Origin: Kovacikia minuta CCNUW1
GTDB lineage: Bacteria; Cyanobacteriota; Cyanobacteriia; Leptolyngbyales; Leptolyngbyaceae
NCBI RefSeq assembly: GCF_020091585.1
Contig: NZ_CP083582.1
Location: 2,294,001-2,358,000 of the forward strand
DNA length: 64,000 nt
Reading direction: 5' to 3'
Part shown: positions 14,894-25,002 of the stretch, one piece after another
How positions within the stretch are numbered: position 1 is the stretch's first letter
Layout: the number at the start of each line of letters is the position of its first letter
Position numbers and translations under genes: made by a program
The notes under the pieces: generated by a model
Seen by the model: only the letters and a program-made list of their open reading frames with translations
Databases searched by the model: none
What the model was told of the DNA's origin: nothing

Positions 14894-14925
14894 AAGCCCC
14901 CAATGACCTCCGGGGGCTTCTTTTT
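14894..14925 (+). terminator. rho-independent terminator
   Basis: AAGCCCCC and GGGGGCTT form an 8-bp stem with a 10-base loop followed by CTTTTT. It may end a transcript from 14,194-14,667 or a short RNA from the TTGACA-like site at 14,833. Confidence 0.75.
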
Positions 14926-14983
14926 GTCCTAGAATTCATCTAGTTGGTTCGCTCAACCCTCTCAGCGATAACCCCTCTTAGCA

Positions 14984-15439
14984 ATGACTCATGATGTAAC
15001 CCAGTGGTTGGATGAAATCAAAACTTTGCGGCAGCAGATGACTGAAGCGCAGCAGGAACGCGATCGGGCATTTGCCAGTGCCTCCAATTGGCAGCGGTTG
15101 TATGAAACAGAAGCACAGCAACGGCGAACTGAGGCAAATCTGGCACAGCAAATGATTGCTGCGCTCAAGCTGGAAATTCAACAGCTTCAAGGAGGTGTGG
15201 GTTCTGGAGAGAGTGTAGAAACAACGTTACCCACTGCCATGCGGGCAGAGGTAGAAAAATTGCAGACTTCAGAAGAACTGCGCCAGAAGTTAATTGAAGT
15301 TCTGGCTGAACGAGATCGCCTGATTCAGGCACTTAAAGCCGAACAATCTAACCATGCCCAAACCCGTAAAGGATTAACAACTGCCCTGGGAGATGCAATC
15401 GATATGCTATCGAAGAAAGAGGAGCAGGGGAAAGGATAA
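14984..15439 (+). CDS. coiled-coil hypothetical protein
   Basis: 151 residues, almost wholly coiled coil: WLDEIKTLRQQMTEAQQERD, then ETEAQQRRTEANLAQQMIAA, and a second helix block from about residue 75 (EKLQTSEELRQKLIEVLAER). Gln- and Glu-rich, soluble. Comparable short coiled-coil proteins are widespread in cyanobacteria without a defined function. It converges on the sulfurtransferase gene across a long hairpin. Codon use and location beyond the tRNA scar suggest it belongs to the chromosome. Confidence 0.6.
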   Translation: MTHDVTQWLDEIKTLRQQMTEAQQERDRAFASASNWQRLYETEAQQRRTEANLAQQMIAALKLEIQQLQGGVGSGESVETTLPTAMRAEVEKLQTSEELRQKLIEVLAERDRLIQALKAEQSNHAQTRKGLTTALGDAIDMLSKKEEQGKG

Positions 15440-15440
15440 A

Positions 15441-15494
15441 GGATAAAGGATGAAGGATAAAAAAAATTAATCCTTTATCCTTCATCCTTTATCC
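15441..15494. terminator. 21-bp hairpin between convergent genes
   Basis: GGATAAAGGATGAAGGATAAA (15,441-15,461) pairs perfectly with 15,474-15,494 across an A/T-rich 12-base loop. It is formed by inverted copies of a GGATAAA-type short repeat. It sits at the meeting point of two convergent genes and contains the stop codon of the minus-strand one, so it likely ends both transcripts. Confidence 0.7.
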
Positions 15495-16320
15495 GTTCTA
15501 AATGTGAACACCAATCACTCCATCCCCCTGGATATAATCTGCCCGTTTGTATGCCAGCCAGTTCTAGAGACAACAAATTGACACAGGCAGTTACCCCAGA
15601 ACCACAATAAACAAGAATTTCTTCTGCCTGCGCTAATTTTGTCCAGTGTTGGCGCTGTTCTGCGGCTGGAAGTAGATAGCCCTGATCGTTAGTAACGCCT
15701 TGCCAGGGGTAGTTCACAGCACTGGGAATGTGCCCAGCAATAGGATCGATCGGCTCCCGTTCGCCCCGGTAGCGATCGCCCTCCCGCGAATCTACAAGCA
15801 CAACGCCCGGCAAATCCTTACGTTCCTTCACCTGTTCGATATCTACGACCTGTTCTAAATGGGGTTCAGGAATAAATTTACCGGCTTTAGGGGCATGAAT
15901 CTCGGTGCTGACGGCATAACCCGCCGCCCAGGCAGCAAACCCGCCATCTAGCACAGCGACATGCTCATGCCCTAGATGGCGTAACAACCACCATAGACGG
16001 GCAGCAAAGGCTTGGCGGGAGTCATCATAGGCAACCACCAGGGTTGGTTCTGCTGGTGGGTTGGACGATATACCCATTGTTTCCAACTTACCCGCCAAAA
16101 TTGCCCCATCTGGGAGGGGATGCCGCCCCCCATGTTTCTCGACAGGACCAGAGAGATCCTGATTCAAATCTAAAAAATAAGCTCCTGGAATATGGCTTGC
16201 CTGATATTGCTGTTGCCCTAACTCCGGTTGCATCAGCGAAAAGCGGCAATCTACGATCGCCACCTGTGAATCATGCAAATGTTCATTCAACCATGCCGCA
16301 GAAACAACAGAAGAAGTCAT
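15475..16320 (-). CDS. thiosulfate/3-mercaptopyruvate sulfurtransferase (two rhodanese domains)
   Basis: 281 residues from ATG at 16,320 (a GTG at 16,335 adds five). The N-terminal rhodanese domain (about 1-135) has the inactive form with DCRFSL and AYDDSRQAFAARLWWLL. The C-terminal domain carries the active-site loop VYCGSGVTACVN with catalytic Cys at about residue 239 and the CGSGVTA pattern of thiosulfate-type enzymes, plus VLVDSREGDRYRGE. It transfers sulfane sulfur to cyanide or other acceptors in the cytoplasm. Length fits the SseA/RhdA family. Substrate preference cannot be fixed from the loop alone. Confidence 0.88.
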   Translation of the reverse strand: MTSSVVSAAWLNEHLHDSQVAIVDCRFSLMQPELGQQQYQASHIPGAYFLDLNQDLSGPVEKHGGRHPLPDGAILAGKLETMGISSNPPAEPTLVVAYDDSRQAFAARLWWLLRHLGHEHVAVLDGGFAAWAAGYAVSTEIHAPKAGKFIPEPHLEQVVDIEQVKERKDLPGVVLVDSREGDRYRGEREPIDPIAGHIPSAVNYPWQGVTNDQGYLLPAAEQRQHWTKLAQAEEILVYCGSGVTACVNLLSLELAGIQTGRLYPGGWSDWCSHLERIKDEG

Positions 16321-16659
16321 AGTCTCATACTTCACTTAATCTAAAACAGCAGTGATTTTAATCAAACCTACAAATAAATTAAAAAAAATTAGATAACGTT
16401 GTGTACTCGATGCCCTGTAAATAGCAGCTGTTTATAAACTTATCTTAAGTTGTACCTGAAGATACATGCTGATTCGTATCATCCAGTGACAATTAACTCT
16501 ACAGCCACTTTTTACCGTTTTATTCAACGTGGAGATAGGGATTGCTCCAGACATTTTAGGCGTTGTCGATCTCGATTTAGGATCGAAAAGTTTGTCCAAG
16601 CAGAGCCCATTCTCCCCTGGTTTCAACAGTTTAAAATACCGTTTCAATTGGTTAATAAA
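16321..16659. other. intergenic region without recognised features
   Basis: A/T-rich spacer between divergent genes. It must hold the promoters of the sulfurtransferase (minus) and the zinc-ribbon gene (plus); I see no clear -35/-10 pair. A longer open frame from 16,450 here is discounted because its residues before the zinc ribbon lack protein character. Confidence 0.4.
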
Positions 16660-16881
16660 ATGATGGACTGCCCCTTATGCTCTGACATTCTGCTGCGCCA
16701 TGTTCGGTCTAGCCAAACTTATTGGTTTTGTCGGCGCTGTCGCATAGAGATTTTAGAAAAGCCCGATCGAATTCGTTATCACCATGCCGTACCCCAGCTA
16801 GAAGATTATTCTGCCAAAATTCACCCGTACTCAAAATCAGAAATTGAGGGTTTATTACCCCCTACTCCATCCCGAAGCTAA
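16660..16881 (+). CDS. small zinc-ribbon protein
   Basis: 73 residues (MMDCPLCSDILLRHVRSSQT and onward). Two CxxC knuckles, CPLC at 4-7 and CRRC at about 25-28 (WFCRRCRIEI), form a zinc ribbon, followed by a short charged tail with YHHAVPQLEDYSAKI. The frame runs further upstream, but the Met-Met start at the zinc ribbon is the usual length for this kind of cyanobacterial protein. Role unknown; zinc binding is predicted from the cysteine spacing. Confidence 0.6.
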   Translation: MMDCPLCSDILLRHVRSSQTYWFCRRCRIEILEKPDRIRYHHAVPQLEDYSAKIHPYSKSEIEGLLPPTPSRS

Positions 16882-17169
16882 GCAATGGTGTGCATCCTGG
16901 TTTCCTAAGATTCACAGATGAGCGAAATGCAAACTTTGGTCAATTCCTGAGCTAGAACAAGACTTAAATTAAGAGTAAAAATTGCCCCATTTCCGCGAAC
17001 TGCTCTATTGAGGATTTCACGCTTGTTTCAAAGTATGGGACTGAGTGATCACGGCAATAATCTCCGTAAATAACCTGATTCCTCCTCTGAAACTATTGCC
17101 CATACTGGACTTAACTGTATCTGAACAGGTTGAAGCGACATCTATTTGGTTGCCAACCTTCAGACAATT

Positions 17170-18216
17170 ATGCTCTTTAACGTGAGATCTTTTCCAGTGA
17201 GCCGCCTCGACCCAGAACGCCCCAGAGTCCTTGTCGTTGATGATCATCCTTCCAGCCGCACAACAGCAGTCGCCTTACTCTCGGTTGAGGGTTACGACGT
17301 TTTAGAAGCGGACAATGGTCCAGCAGCATTAGAAGCAGTCATTTCAGGGAATCCTGATTTGATTTTGCTAGATGTAATGATGCCTGGAATGGATGGGTTT
17401 GAAGTCTGCCGTCACCTCAAGCAGGATGAGCAAACCCGGTTGACTCCGGTCGTTTTTGTGACTGCTTTAGACGATCGCCGCGCTCGCCTTCGGGGGATTG
17501 AGGCAGGCGGAGATGATTTTCTGACTAAACCCTTTGACCAACTTGAACTGTCAGCCCGGGTTAAATCCCTGATTCGCCAGAAGCGTTTGAATGAGGATCT
17601 GGATCATGCCGAACAGGTTCTCTTTTCGATCGCCCGCACCGTCGAAAGCCGTGACCCCAACACAGGCGACCACTGCGAACGCTTGGTAAACTGGGGCAAG
17701 GCATTTGGTGAGTTTCTTGGGTTATCCCGCATCGAAATCCGGGATCTGATGTGGGGGGGCTACCTGCATGATATTGGCAAAGTAGGCATTCCCGATGCAG
17801 TCTTGCTGAAGCCCGGTAAATTCACTCCCGATGAGTGGGCGGTCATGCAACAACACGTTCTGATTGGGCAACAGATTTGTCAACCCTTACGAACCATGCG
17901 GGGGGTTGTACCAATTATCCGCCACCATCACGAACGCTGGGACGGCAGCGGTTACCCCGATGGGCTGGTTGGAGATCAGATTCCCTACCTGGCTCAGGTT
18001 TTCCAAATTATTGATATTTACGATGCCCTAACCAGTGAGCGCCCCTACAAGAAAGCTTTTTCTTCTGAAGAAGCATTGAAGATTTTTGACGAAGAGACTG
18101 CCAAGGGTTGGCGTAATCCCAAACTGGTGGAGCAATTCAAGGAATTTATTCGAACCGTAGAAGTGAAAAAGCCAGAATCGTCTCCTGAGGTCGATCGCCT
18201 ACCCCAAACCGCATAA
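17170..18216 (+). CDS. response regulator with HD-GYP phosphodiesterase domain
   Basis: 348 residues. The REC domain (about 20-135) has LVVDDH, the phospho-Asp in LILLDVMMPGMDGF and the Lys in FLTKPFD. A linker helix leads to an HD-GYP domain: HDIGKVGIPD, then HVLIGQQICQ, RHHHERWDGSGYPDGL, covering the metal ligands and the GYP motif. Proteins of this type (RpfG family) hydrolyse cyclic di-GMP on phosphorylation. All key residues look intact. I start at ATG 17,170 rather than the upstream TTG. No partner kinase is adjacent. Confidence 0.9.
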   Translation: MLFNVRSFPVSRLDPERPRVLVVDDHPSSRTTAVALLSVEGYDVLEADNGPAALEAVISGNPDLILLDVMMPGMDGFEVCRHLKQDEQTRLTPVVFVTALDDRRARLRGIEAGGDDFLTKPFDQLELSARVKSLIRQKRLNEDLDHAEQVLFSIARTVESRDPNTGDHCERLVNWGKAFGEFLGLSRIEIRDLMWGGYLHDIGKVGIPDAVLLKPGKFTPDEWAVMQQHVLIGQQICQPLRTMRGVVPIIRHHHERWDGSGYPDGLVGDQIPYLAQVFQIIDIYDALTSERPYKKAFSSEEALKIFDEETAKGWRNPKLVEQFKEFIRTVEVKKPESSPEVDRLPQTA

Positions 18217-18608
18217 ACCAGCTTGGGCGATCGTCCCTGAACTAAACTTCAGCAGTCCCAACTCCTGCCCTACCCCCACTCTCCCCATAACAACCATTCT
18301 GCAAGCCAGTGATCTTTCTCTGAGCGAGGTTGAAGCAAAGTTTAACCGCCAAGAAATCTCGGAACTGTTGACGTTGTTCAGACAGGAAAATGACCTGTCC
18401 AGGGTATTGGGGGTGCTGAGACACCTGGGAGAAATTGTTACCTGTAACTAGAAAATAGAATTCAGCAGCCAGGAGTTAGAAGCCAGAATGATTTTCTCCG
18501 CCTGACTCCTATCCTCTAAATCTTGGGATTAGATAAAAGGCTACCGATTGTCATAGGGAAACCCTTTACAATAAGTGGGATTTTTAGCCCTCGACCCGGT
18601 TTTCATCT
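18217..18608. other. intergenic, contains a degraded coding remnant
   Basis: Holds a 53-codon open piece (listed separately) and the upstream region of carB. Otherwise no features; the A/T-rich 18,520-18,600 is a likely carB promoter area, with the ATG at 18,609. Confidence 0.4.
18293..18451 (+). pseudogene. possible gene remnant (N-terminal fragment)
   Basis: This frame, ACC ATT CTG and onward to TAG, gives protein-like sequence without a start codon: LQASDLSLSEVEAKFNRQE followed by a helical piece ISELLTLFRQENDLSRVLGV. The first segment resembles the N-terminus of widespread cyanobacterial PD-(D/E)XK-type proteins from memory; the second does not fit it, as if two gene pieces were joined by deletion. 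Weakly supported. Confidence 0.3.
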
Positions 18609-21600
18609 ATGCCTCGTCGTAATGACCTCCACAAAATCCTGCTGATTGGCTCCGGTCCCATCGTCATTGGGCAAGCCTGCGAGTTTGACTATTCCGGTAC
18701 CCAGGCGTGTAAAGCCCTGCGTGATGAAGGGTATGAAGTGATTCTGGTCAATTCCAACCCGGCGACGATTATGACAGACCCGGAAACTGCCGATCGCACC
18801 TATATTGAGCCGCTAACACCGGAGATCGTCGAGAAAATTATTGCTAAAGAACGTCCGGATGCCTTGTTGCCAACGATGGGGGGACAGACGGCACTCAATC
18901 TAGCAGTTGCCCTGGCAAAGAATGGAGTGCTGGAGAAGTATGGCGTTGAGTTGATTGGGGCAAAGTTGCCTGCGATCGAAATGGCAGAGGACCGCAAGCT
19001 GTTTAAGGAAGCAATGGCGCGGATTGGTGTTCCCGTTTGCCCCTCTGGGTTGGCAACTACCCTGGAGGAAGCACGGGTGATCGGTCACCAAATTGGCTCC
19101 TACCCTCTGATTATTCGTCCTGCCTTTACAATGGGGGGAACGGGCGGTGGCATTGCTTATAACCAGGAAGAATTTGAGGAGATTTCCCAATCGGGTCTGG
19201 ATGCCAGCCCTGTTTCCCAAATTTTGATCGAAAAATCCCTCTTGGGCTGGAAAGAATACGAACTGGAGGTGATGCGAGATCTGGCGGATAACGTGGTGAT
19301 TATCTGCTCGATCGAAAATCTGGACCCAATGGGGATTCACACGGGCGATTCGATTACGGTTGCCCCAGCTCAAACCCTGACTGACAAGGAGTACCAGCGG
19401 TTGCGGGATGCCTCCATCAAAATCATTCGGGAAATCGGAGTCGAAACGGGTGGTTCCAATATTCAGTTTGCGGTTAATCCCGGTAACGGGCGAAATCATC
19501 GTGATTGAGATGAACCCGCGGGTGTCCCGTAGTTCTGCCCTGGCATCGAAAGCCACGGGGTTTCCGATCGCCAAAATGGCGGCAAAACTGGCAGTGGGTT
19601 ACAGTTTGGACGAAATCCCAAACGATATCACTAAGAAAACCCCCGCGAGCTTTGAGCCGACGATCGACTACGTTGTCACCAAAATTCCTCGCTTTGCCTT
19701 CGAAAAATTTCCGGGTTCCCAGCCTGTTTTGACGACCCAGATGAAGTCGGTAGGGGAGGCGATGGCGATTGGGCGTACCTTCCAGGAGTCCTTTCAGAAA
19801 GCCCTGCGTTCCCTGGAAACAGGACGGGCAGGCTGGGGCTGCGACAGGCAGGAAAAATTGCCCAGCCTAGAACAAATCCGTGCCGGATTACGGACTCCTA
19901 ACCCAGAGCGGATTTTTACCCTGCGGCATGCGATGCAAATGGGCATGTCTGTCGAGGAAATCTTTGAGCTGACTGCGATCGACCCCTGGTTTCTCGATAA
20001 ACTCCAGGAACTTTTAGAGACCGAGAAATTCCTCAAACGCACACCGCTGACAAGCCTGACGCAGGAGCAGATGTTAGCCATCAAACGGCAAGGGTTTAGC
20101 GATCGTCAGATCGCCTTTGCTACTAAAACAAACGAGGATGAAGTGCGTGCCTACCGGAAATCGCTGGGCATCGTTCCGATTTATAAAACCGTAGATACCT
20201 GTGCGGCTGAATTTGAAGCCTTTACTCCCTATTATTATTCTACCTACGAGGAAGAAGGTGAAATTCTGCCTTCTGATCAGCCCAAGGTGATGATTTTGGG
20301 GGGTGGTCCCAATCGGATTGGGCAGGGGATCGAATTTGATTACTGCTGTTGCCACGCCTCGTTCTCGCTAAGAGCAGACGGATTCGAGACCATCATGGTC
20401 AACTCCAACCCAGAAACGGTTTCAACAGACTACGACACCAGCGATCGTCTCTATTTTGAGCCGCTCACTAAAGAGGATGTACTCAATATCATTGAGGCAG
20501 AAAATCCCGTCGGTGTGATCATCCAGTTTGGGGGACAGACCCCCTTGAAGCTAGCAGTTCCGCTCCAGAAGTATCTCAATAGCGACACCTGCACGGTTTC
20601 AACCAAAATTTGGGGCACCTCCCCTGACTCCATTGACACTGCTGAGGACCGGGAGCGGTTTGAGAAAATTCTGCGTGAACTGGATATTAAACAGCCCCCA
20701 AATGGCATGGCACGCAGTTATCAGGAAGCGCTAGAAGCTGCCCGCCGCATCAGCTATCCTGTTGTTGTTCGCCCCAGTTACGTCCTGGGGGGAAGGGCGA
20801 TGGAAATCGTCTACTCTGATACTGAATTGGAACGGTATATGACCTACGCCGTTCAGGTAGAACCAGACCATCCGATTTTGATCGATAAGTTTCTGGAAAA
20901 TGCCGTGGAAGTGGATGTGGACGCGATCGCAGACCACACAGGGCAAGTCGTGATTGGGGGCATTATGGAGCACATTGAACAAGCAGGAATCCACTCTGGA
21001 GACTCAGCCTGTTCCATTCCTGCCCTGTTTCTCAGCCCCGCTGCCCTGGACCAAATTCGTACCTGGACTGTTCAACTGGCAAAGGCACTCAAGGTGGTGG
21101 GGCTGATGAACATCCAATTTGCGGTTCAGGGGGAACAGGTCTACATCATTGAAGCAAACCCCCGGGCTTCCCGAACGGTGCCGTTTGTTTCCAAGGCGAT
21201 CGGGGTTCCCCTGGCCAAAATGGCTGCCCGCATCATGTCTGGCAAAACCCTGGAAGCGCTCAACTTTACCCAGGAAATCATCCCCCAACATGTTTCTGTT
21301 AAAGAGGCAGTCCTACCCTTTGAAAAATTCCCTGGAACCGATACGATTCTGGGTCCTGAAATGCGCTCCACCGGAGAAGTGATGGGAATTGATGCCAACT
21401 TTGGTGCTTCCTTTGCCAAAGCCGAACTAGCAGCCAATCAGCGGTTGCCCCTCAGTGGAACAGTGTTTGTTTCGATGAACAACCGGGACAAAGCCGCTGT
21501 GGTTCCCGTGGTGAAGGATCTGATGGAACTTGGATTTGAGATTATTGCCACCGAAGGCACCCGCAAAACTCTGATGGAACACGGAGTGAATGCTGGAGTT

Positions 21601-21847
21601 AGTGCTAAAACTGCACGAGGGCCGCCCCCACGTCTTGGACTGGATCAAAAATGAGAAAATCCAATTAATTATTAACACTCCTTCAGGGGAGGAAGCCCAG
21701 GCAGACGGACGGCTGATTCGTCGGAGCGCTCTTGCTTACAAGATTCCCATCATCACCACGATCGCCGCTGCCAGAGCTACCGCAGCAGCGATCCGTTCTT
21801 TACAATCCCAACCCCTATCTGTGAAGGCGTTGCAGGACTACTTTTAG
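18609..21847 (+). pseudogene. carB: carbamoyl-phosphate synthase large subunit, interrupted by two +1 frameshifts
   Basis: The three frames together give a full-length CarB of about 1,080 residues. It has two ATP-grasp halves with [20 protein letters not shown] at the start of the first and [20 protein letters not shown] in the second, and a C-terminal MGS-like domain (INTPSGEEAQADGRLIR). CarB makes carbamoyl phosphate from bicarbonate, ammonia and two ATP for arginine and pyrimidines. The reading frame breaks at about 19,482 (an extra G in CCCGGTAACGGG) and about 21,601 (an extra A in GGAGTTAGTGCTA). Removing each base restores the conserved sequence. Because the gene is normally essential and everything else is intact, sequencing error is the likeliest cause. 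Confidence 0.9.
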
Positions 21848-22515
21848 GGGGTAGGTGAAGAGTCAGGATGAGGGATGGGGGATGGGGGATGGGGAAGGGA
21901 TAGGTATTCTCCAGGCTCCAACCCCAGCTCCGGCAAACTTCGGTTTTTCTTAAACAGGCTTAAGTTTTTTCTCATCTTTCCTGGAGATAATCTAAATCTC
22001 CAGTTTCATTGATATAGGTTAGGGAAATTTTTGTTCTACAGAATGCATTCGGAAATTTGGATTCTGGGTACCCTATAGGTAGTATATTTTCGGATTCCCT
22101 TGGGGTCAGGAAGGGTAATTCTCTGAATAAGCCTGGAATGGATTATATCTTTTGGGGTATACTCGCCCTCTCAGAAATGTTACAATCCTTAATGCAATGG
22201 TGCTATATAAGGTAAAAGGTCATCACTGGTTATTTAGAGGTTATTGATGGACTGACACTCCTGCCCGAACTACACATTTTGTGTTCAGTTCCGATCGTCA
22301 CTTGGTTGTTGGTTTGTTTCCTTCTGACTGCTTTTTTTATTTCGCCCCAGAATCGTTCTGTTTGTATACTCGGCTGACTCTACCTGCTTAATTTAGGGAG
22401 GCTGTTTTTGCCTTCACACGTGCCGTTTGAAGGGATAGGGTACTTTCTTGAGTGCCAGTTTTCCCCAGTTTTCCCCCACTGTTCCCGATTCGTTTTTACT
22501 AATCTAGATAGCGCT
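21848..22515. other. intergenic, long sigma-factor leader
   Basis: 668 bases between carB and the sigma gene. Contains a GGGGGATGGGG low-complexity tract just after carB, the terminator at 21,981, and an A/T-rich segment (22,000-22,400) that probably carries a long 5' leader of the sigma gene. A TTG-initiated extension of the sigma frame to 22,408 exists but is not protein-like. Confidence 0.5.
21981..22010 (+). terminator. putative terminator downstream of carB
   Basis: CTGGAGAT and ATCTCCAG form an 8-bp perfect stem with a 7-base loop followed by TTTCATT. It lies about 130 bases after the carB stop. The T-tract is short, so the call is moderate. Confidence 0.5.
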
Positions 22516-23472
22516 ATGAAGACTGCCCAGACCTCAACAGATTTAGTCCGCGCTTACCTACGAGAGATTGGTCGTGTTCCCCTGTTGACGCATGAACAAG
22601 AGATCCTCTACGGCAAGCAGGTTCAACGTCTATCGACTTTGTATGGAGCGAGGGATGCCCTTGCTACGAAGCAGGGAGATGCTCCTACGCTGACCGAGTG
22701 GGCTGAGACTATTGGATTGCCCGAAGCAGAGTTGCAACAGGCGATCGCAGAGGGTGAGCATGCGAAACGCAAAATGGTAGAAGCCAACCTGCGCTTAGTT
22801 GTTTCTGTCGCTAAAAAATATACGAAACGAAATGTGGATTTGCTCGACCTGATTCAGGAAGGCACGATCGGGATGCAACGGGGGGTAGAAAAATTTGACC
22901 CCACAAAAGGCTACCGATTTTCAACCTATGCCTACTGGTGGATTCGGCAGGCAATTACCCGCGCCATCGCCGAGAAGGGACGCACGATCCGGTTGCCAAT
23001 TCACATTACTGAAAAGCTCAACAAAATCAAAAAGGCGCAACGTCAACTCTCTCAACGGCTTGGACGAGCGGCAACAGCGACAGAACTTGCCCAGGAACTA
23101 GAGTTGACCCCTCGCCAGGTGCGAGATTACCTGGAGCGGGCACGCCAGCCCCTCTCTTTAGATTTGCGTGTGGGGGATAACCAGGACACGGAGTTGGGTG
23201 AGCTGCTAGAAGACACAGGAGCTTCACCGGAGGAATTTGCCACCCAGTCTTCTTTACGCGCAGATCTGGAGCAACTAATGGCAGATCTAACACCTCAGCA
23301 GCGTGAGGTGCTGGCACTCCGATTTGGGCTGGAGGATGGTCAAGCCCTGACGCTGGCAAAGATTGGCGATCGTCTTAACATCAGTCGAGAACGGGTTCGC
23401 CAGATCGAACGGGAAGCCCTCAGCAAACTCCGTAAGCGCAAGGCAGCGATCGGCGAATATCTGGCAAGCTGA
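22516..23472 (+). CDS. RNA polymerase group 2 sigma-70 factor
   Basis: 318 residues. Region 1.2 ([23 protein letters not shown]) is followed by region 2 with [20 protein letters not shown] and the -10-recognition helix [20 protein letters not shown]. Region 3 and region 4.2 ([20 protein letters not shown]) complete it. It lacks the long region 1.1 of the primary sigma, matching the group 2 set (SigB-SigE) of cyanobacteria that redirect RNA polymerase under nutrient, light or carbon stress. Which paralogue it is cannot be told from the sequence alone. ATG at 22,516 preferred over the TTG at 22,408. It is followed by about 150 non-coding bases. Confidence 0.92.
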   Translation: MKTAQTSTDLVRAYLREIGRVPLLTHEQEILYGKQVQRLSTLYGARDALATKQGDAPTLTEWAETIGLPEAELQQAIAEGEHAKRKMVEANLRLVVSVAKKYTKRNVDLLDLIQEGTIGMQRGVEKFDPTKGYRFSTYAYWWIRQAITRAIAEKGRTIRLPIHITEKLNKIKKAQRQLSQRLGRAATATELAQELELTPRQVRDYLERARQPLSLDLRVGDNQDTELGELLEDTGASPEEFATQSSLRADLEQLMADLTPQQREVLALRFGLEDGQALTLAKIGDRLNISRERVRQIEREALSKLRKRKAAIGEYLAS

Positions 23473-23624
23473 GGGGAAGTCGAGGATGAGGAGCTACAGC
23501 AATTTTCGCGTGAATCAGCCACAATCTTTGAACTGGGGTTTGGGGTGTGGTTAATGTAAATGAAAATGGCGATGAGAGCTGAACAGGCTCCGACTAATGT
23601 CTTTTCATCGTTGATTGTTAATGC

Positions 23625-24749
23625 TCAATTCCTAGTCTGAAGTACTGGCAGTTTGATCATAAACGTCGTGCCCGTGCCGATTTGGCTATTAACTGAAATT
23701 TCGCCGTTGTGCAGTTCCACTGCGCGTTTGGCGATCGCTAACCCCAGCCCAGTTCCTGGCAATTTACCAACATTTTTGCCCCGTCGGAAAGGCTGGAACA
23801 AATGCTCCAGATCTTCCGGCGGGATGCCAATTCCATGATCTTGGATTTCAAAGTAAAGTTCCTGCTGGCTGTAGGACAGGTGTAGCGCCACCGTATTGCC
23901 TTCTGGAGAATATTTGATGGCATTACCCAGTAAGTTAGTTAAGGCATGCCAAAGAAGTTTTTTATCAACACATGTTTGAATCTGCTCGACTGGATAGGTG
24001 AAGGCAATGGTATATCGATGTTCTGTGCTCCACTGAAAGGTTTCCACCAGAGTTTGGCAAAACTCAATGACATCGGTGTCTTCAGGATGAAATGGGGTGC
24101 TGTTGTGGTCTACCTGTCCCAGGGTTAACACATCTTCGATCAGCTGATTCATGCTACCGGTTGCCGCTTGAATACGTTGCAGCAATTCCCGCTTCTTTGC
24201 TTCATCCATGCGATCGCTGTACTCACCCAGCATAGTGGTTGAGAGTTGAATCGCTGCAATGGGGTTACGGAGTTCGTGGGAAAGAATAGAAAGATACTCA
24301 AACGGTTGCAAGTCTGTGTGATCGAGGCTCGGTTTTTCCATTTCAAAAAGAAGTTCTCTCTTTTGGGCAATTTCCGCCTGATGGCGAGCCAGGGCAATTT
24401 CGACCGTCACACGCAACCCATTTTTATTAAATGGCTTAAGAATATAACCAAAAGGCTGGGTTAACTTTGCCCGTGCCAGGGTTTGATCATCCACATAAGC
24501 AGTTAAGTAGACGACTGGAAGCTGGAAGCGATCGCGGATTTGCCCTGCCAGGGCAATACCATCCTGTTCACCCTGGATCACAATATCAACCAGGACTAAA
24601 TCAGGCTCAGCTTCCACAATTTGTCGGAGAGCTGACTCCGCGTCTGCGGCAATCCCGACTACACAATACCCCAACTCACTCAGACAACCTTCAATTTCTC
24701 TGGCAATTAAGATTTCATCTTCAACAACTAAAATCCTGGGACTTGCCAT
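23625..24749 (-). CDS. REC-HisKA-HATPase hybrid sensor kinase
   Basis: 374 residues from ATG at 24,749. An N-terminal REC domain (ILVVEDEILIAREIEG, phospho-Asp in LVLVDIVIQGEQDG, Lys in YILKPFNKNG) is joined directly to a HisKA domain with ILSHELRNPIAAIQLS (His in the H box) and an HATPase with LLGNAIKYSPEGN (N box), DHGIGIPPEDLEHL (G1) and GTGLGLAIAKRAV (G2). The REC domain is closely similar to that of the AraC-type regulator at 29,988, suggesting duplication within this locus. With REC first, the kinase may be controlled by phosphorylation from a neighbour. Confidence 0.9.
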   Translation of the reverse strand: MASPRILVVEDEILIAREIEGCLSELGYCVVGIAADAESALRQIVEAEPDLVLVDIVIQGEQDGIALAGQIRDRFQLPVVYLTAYVDDQTLARAKLTQPFGYILKPFNKNGLRVTVEIALARHQAEIAQKRELLFEMEKPSLDHTDLQPFEYLSILSHELRNPIAAIQLSTTMLGEYSDRMDEAKKRELLQRIQAATGSMNQLIEDVLTLGQVDHNSTPFHPEDTDVIEFCQTLVETFQWSTEHRYTIAFTYPVEQIQTCVDKKLLWHALTNLLGNAIKYSPEGNTVALHLSYSQQELYFEIQDHGIGIPPEDLEHLFQPFRRGKNVGKLPGTGLGLAIAKRAVELHNGEISVNSQIGTGTTFMIKLPVLQTRN

Positions 24750-25002
24750 AAATTTGTTTGCTTTAAGGTTTTTTGAAATACGCCACGACGAAGGACTCAG
24801 GCAAGAACATTCTTGGAGGGGCAGGGTTTTCCTTAGGTTTGTTGATAGGAGAAGCAATCTACCAAACTGTCCCCTTACAGGCAGGAGTGCTTTTCCCAGA
24901 ATCTCTTGTTGGGGCAGCTTGTTATATTGGCAGCATAATTTTTCTACTTTTGGCGAAAACTTTATGCATAGATTTTATTACTATCAACAGTTTTTTTACC
25001 CC

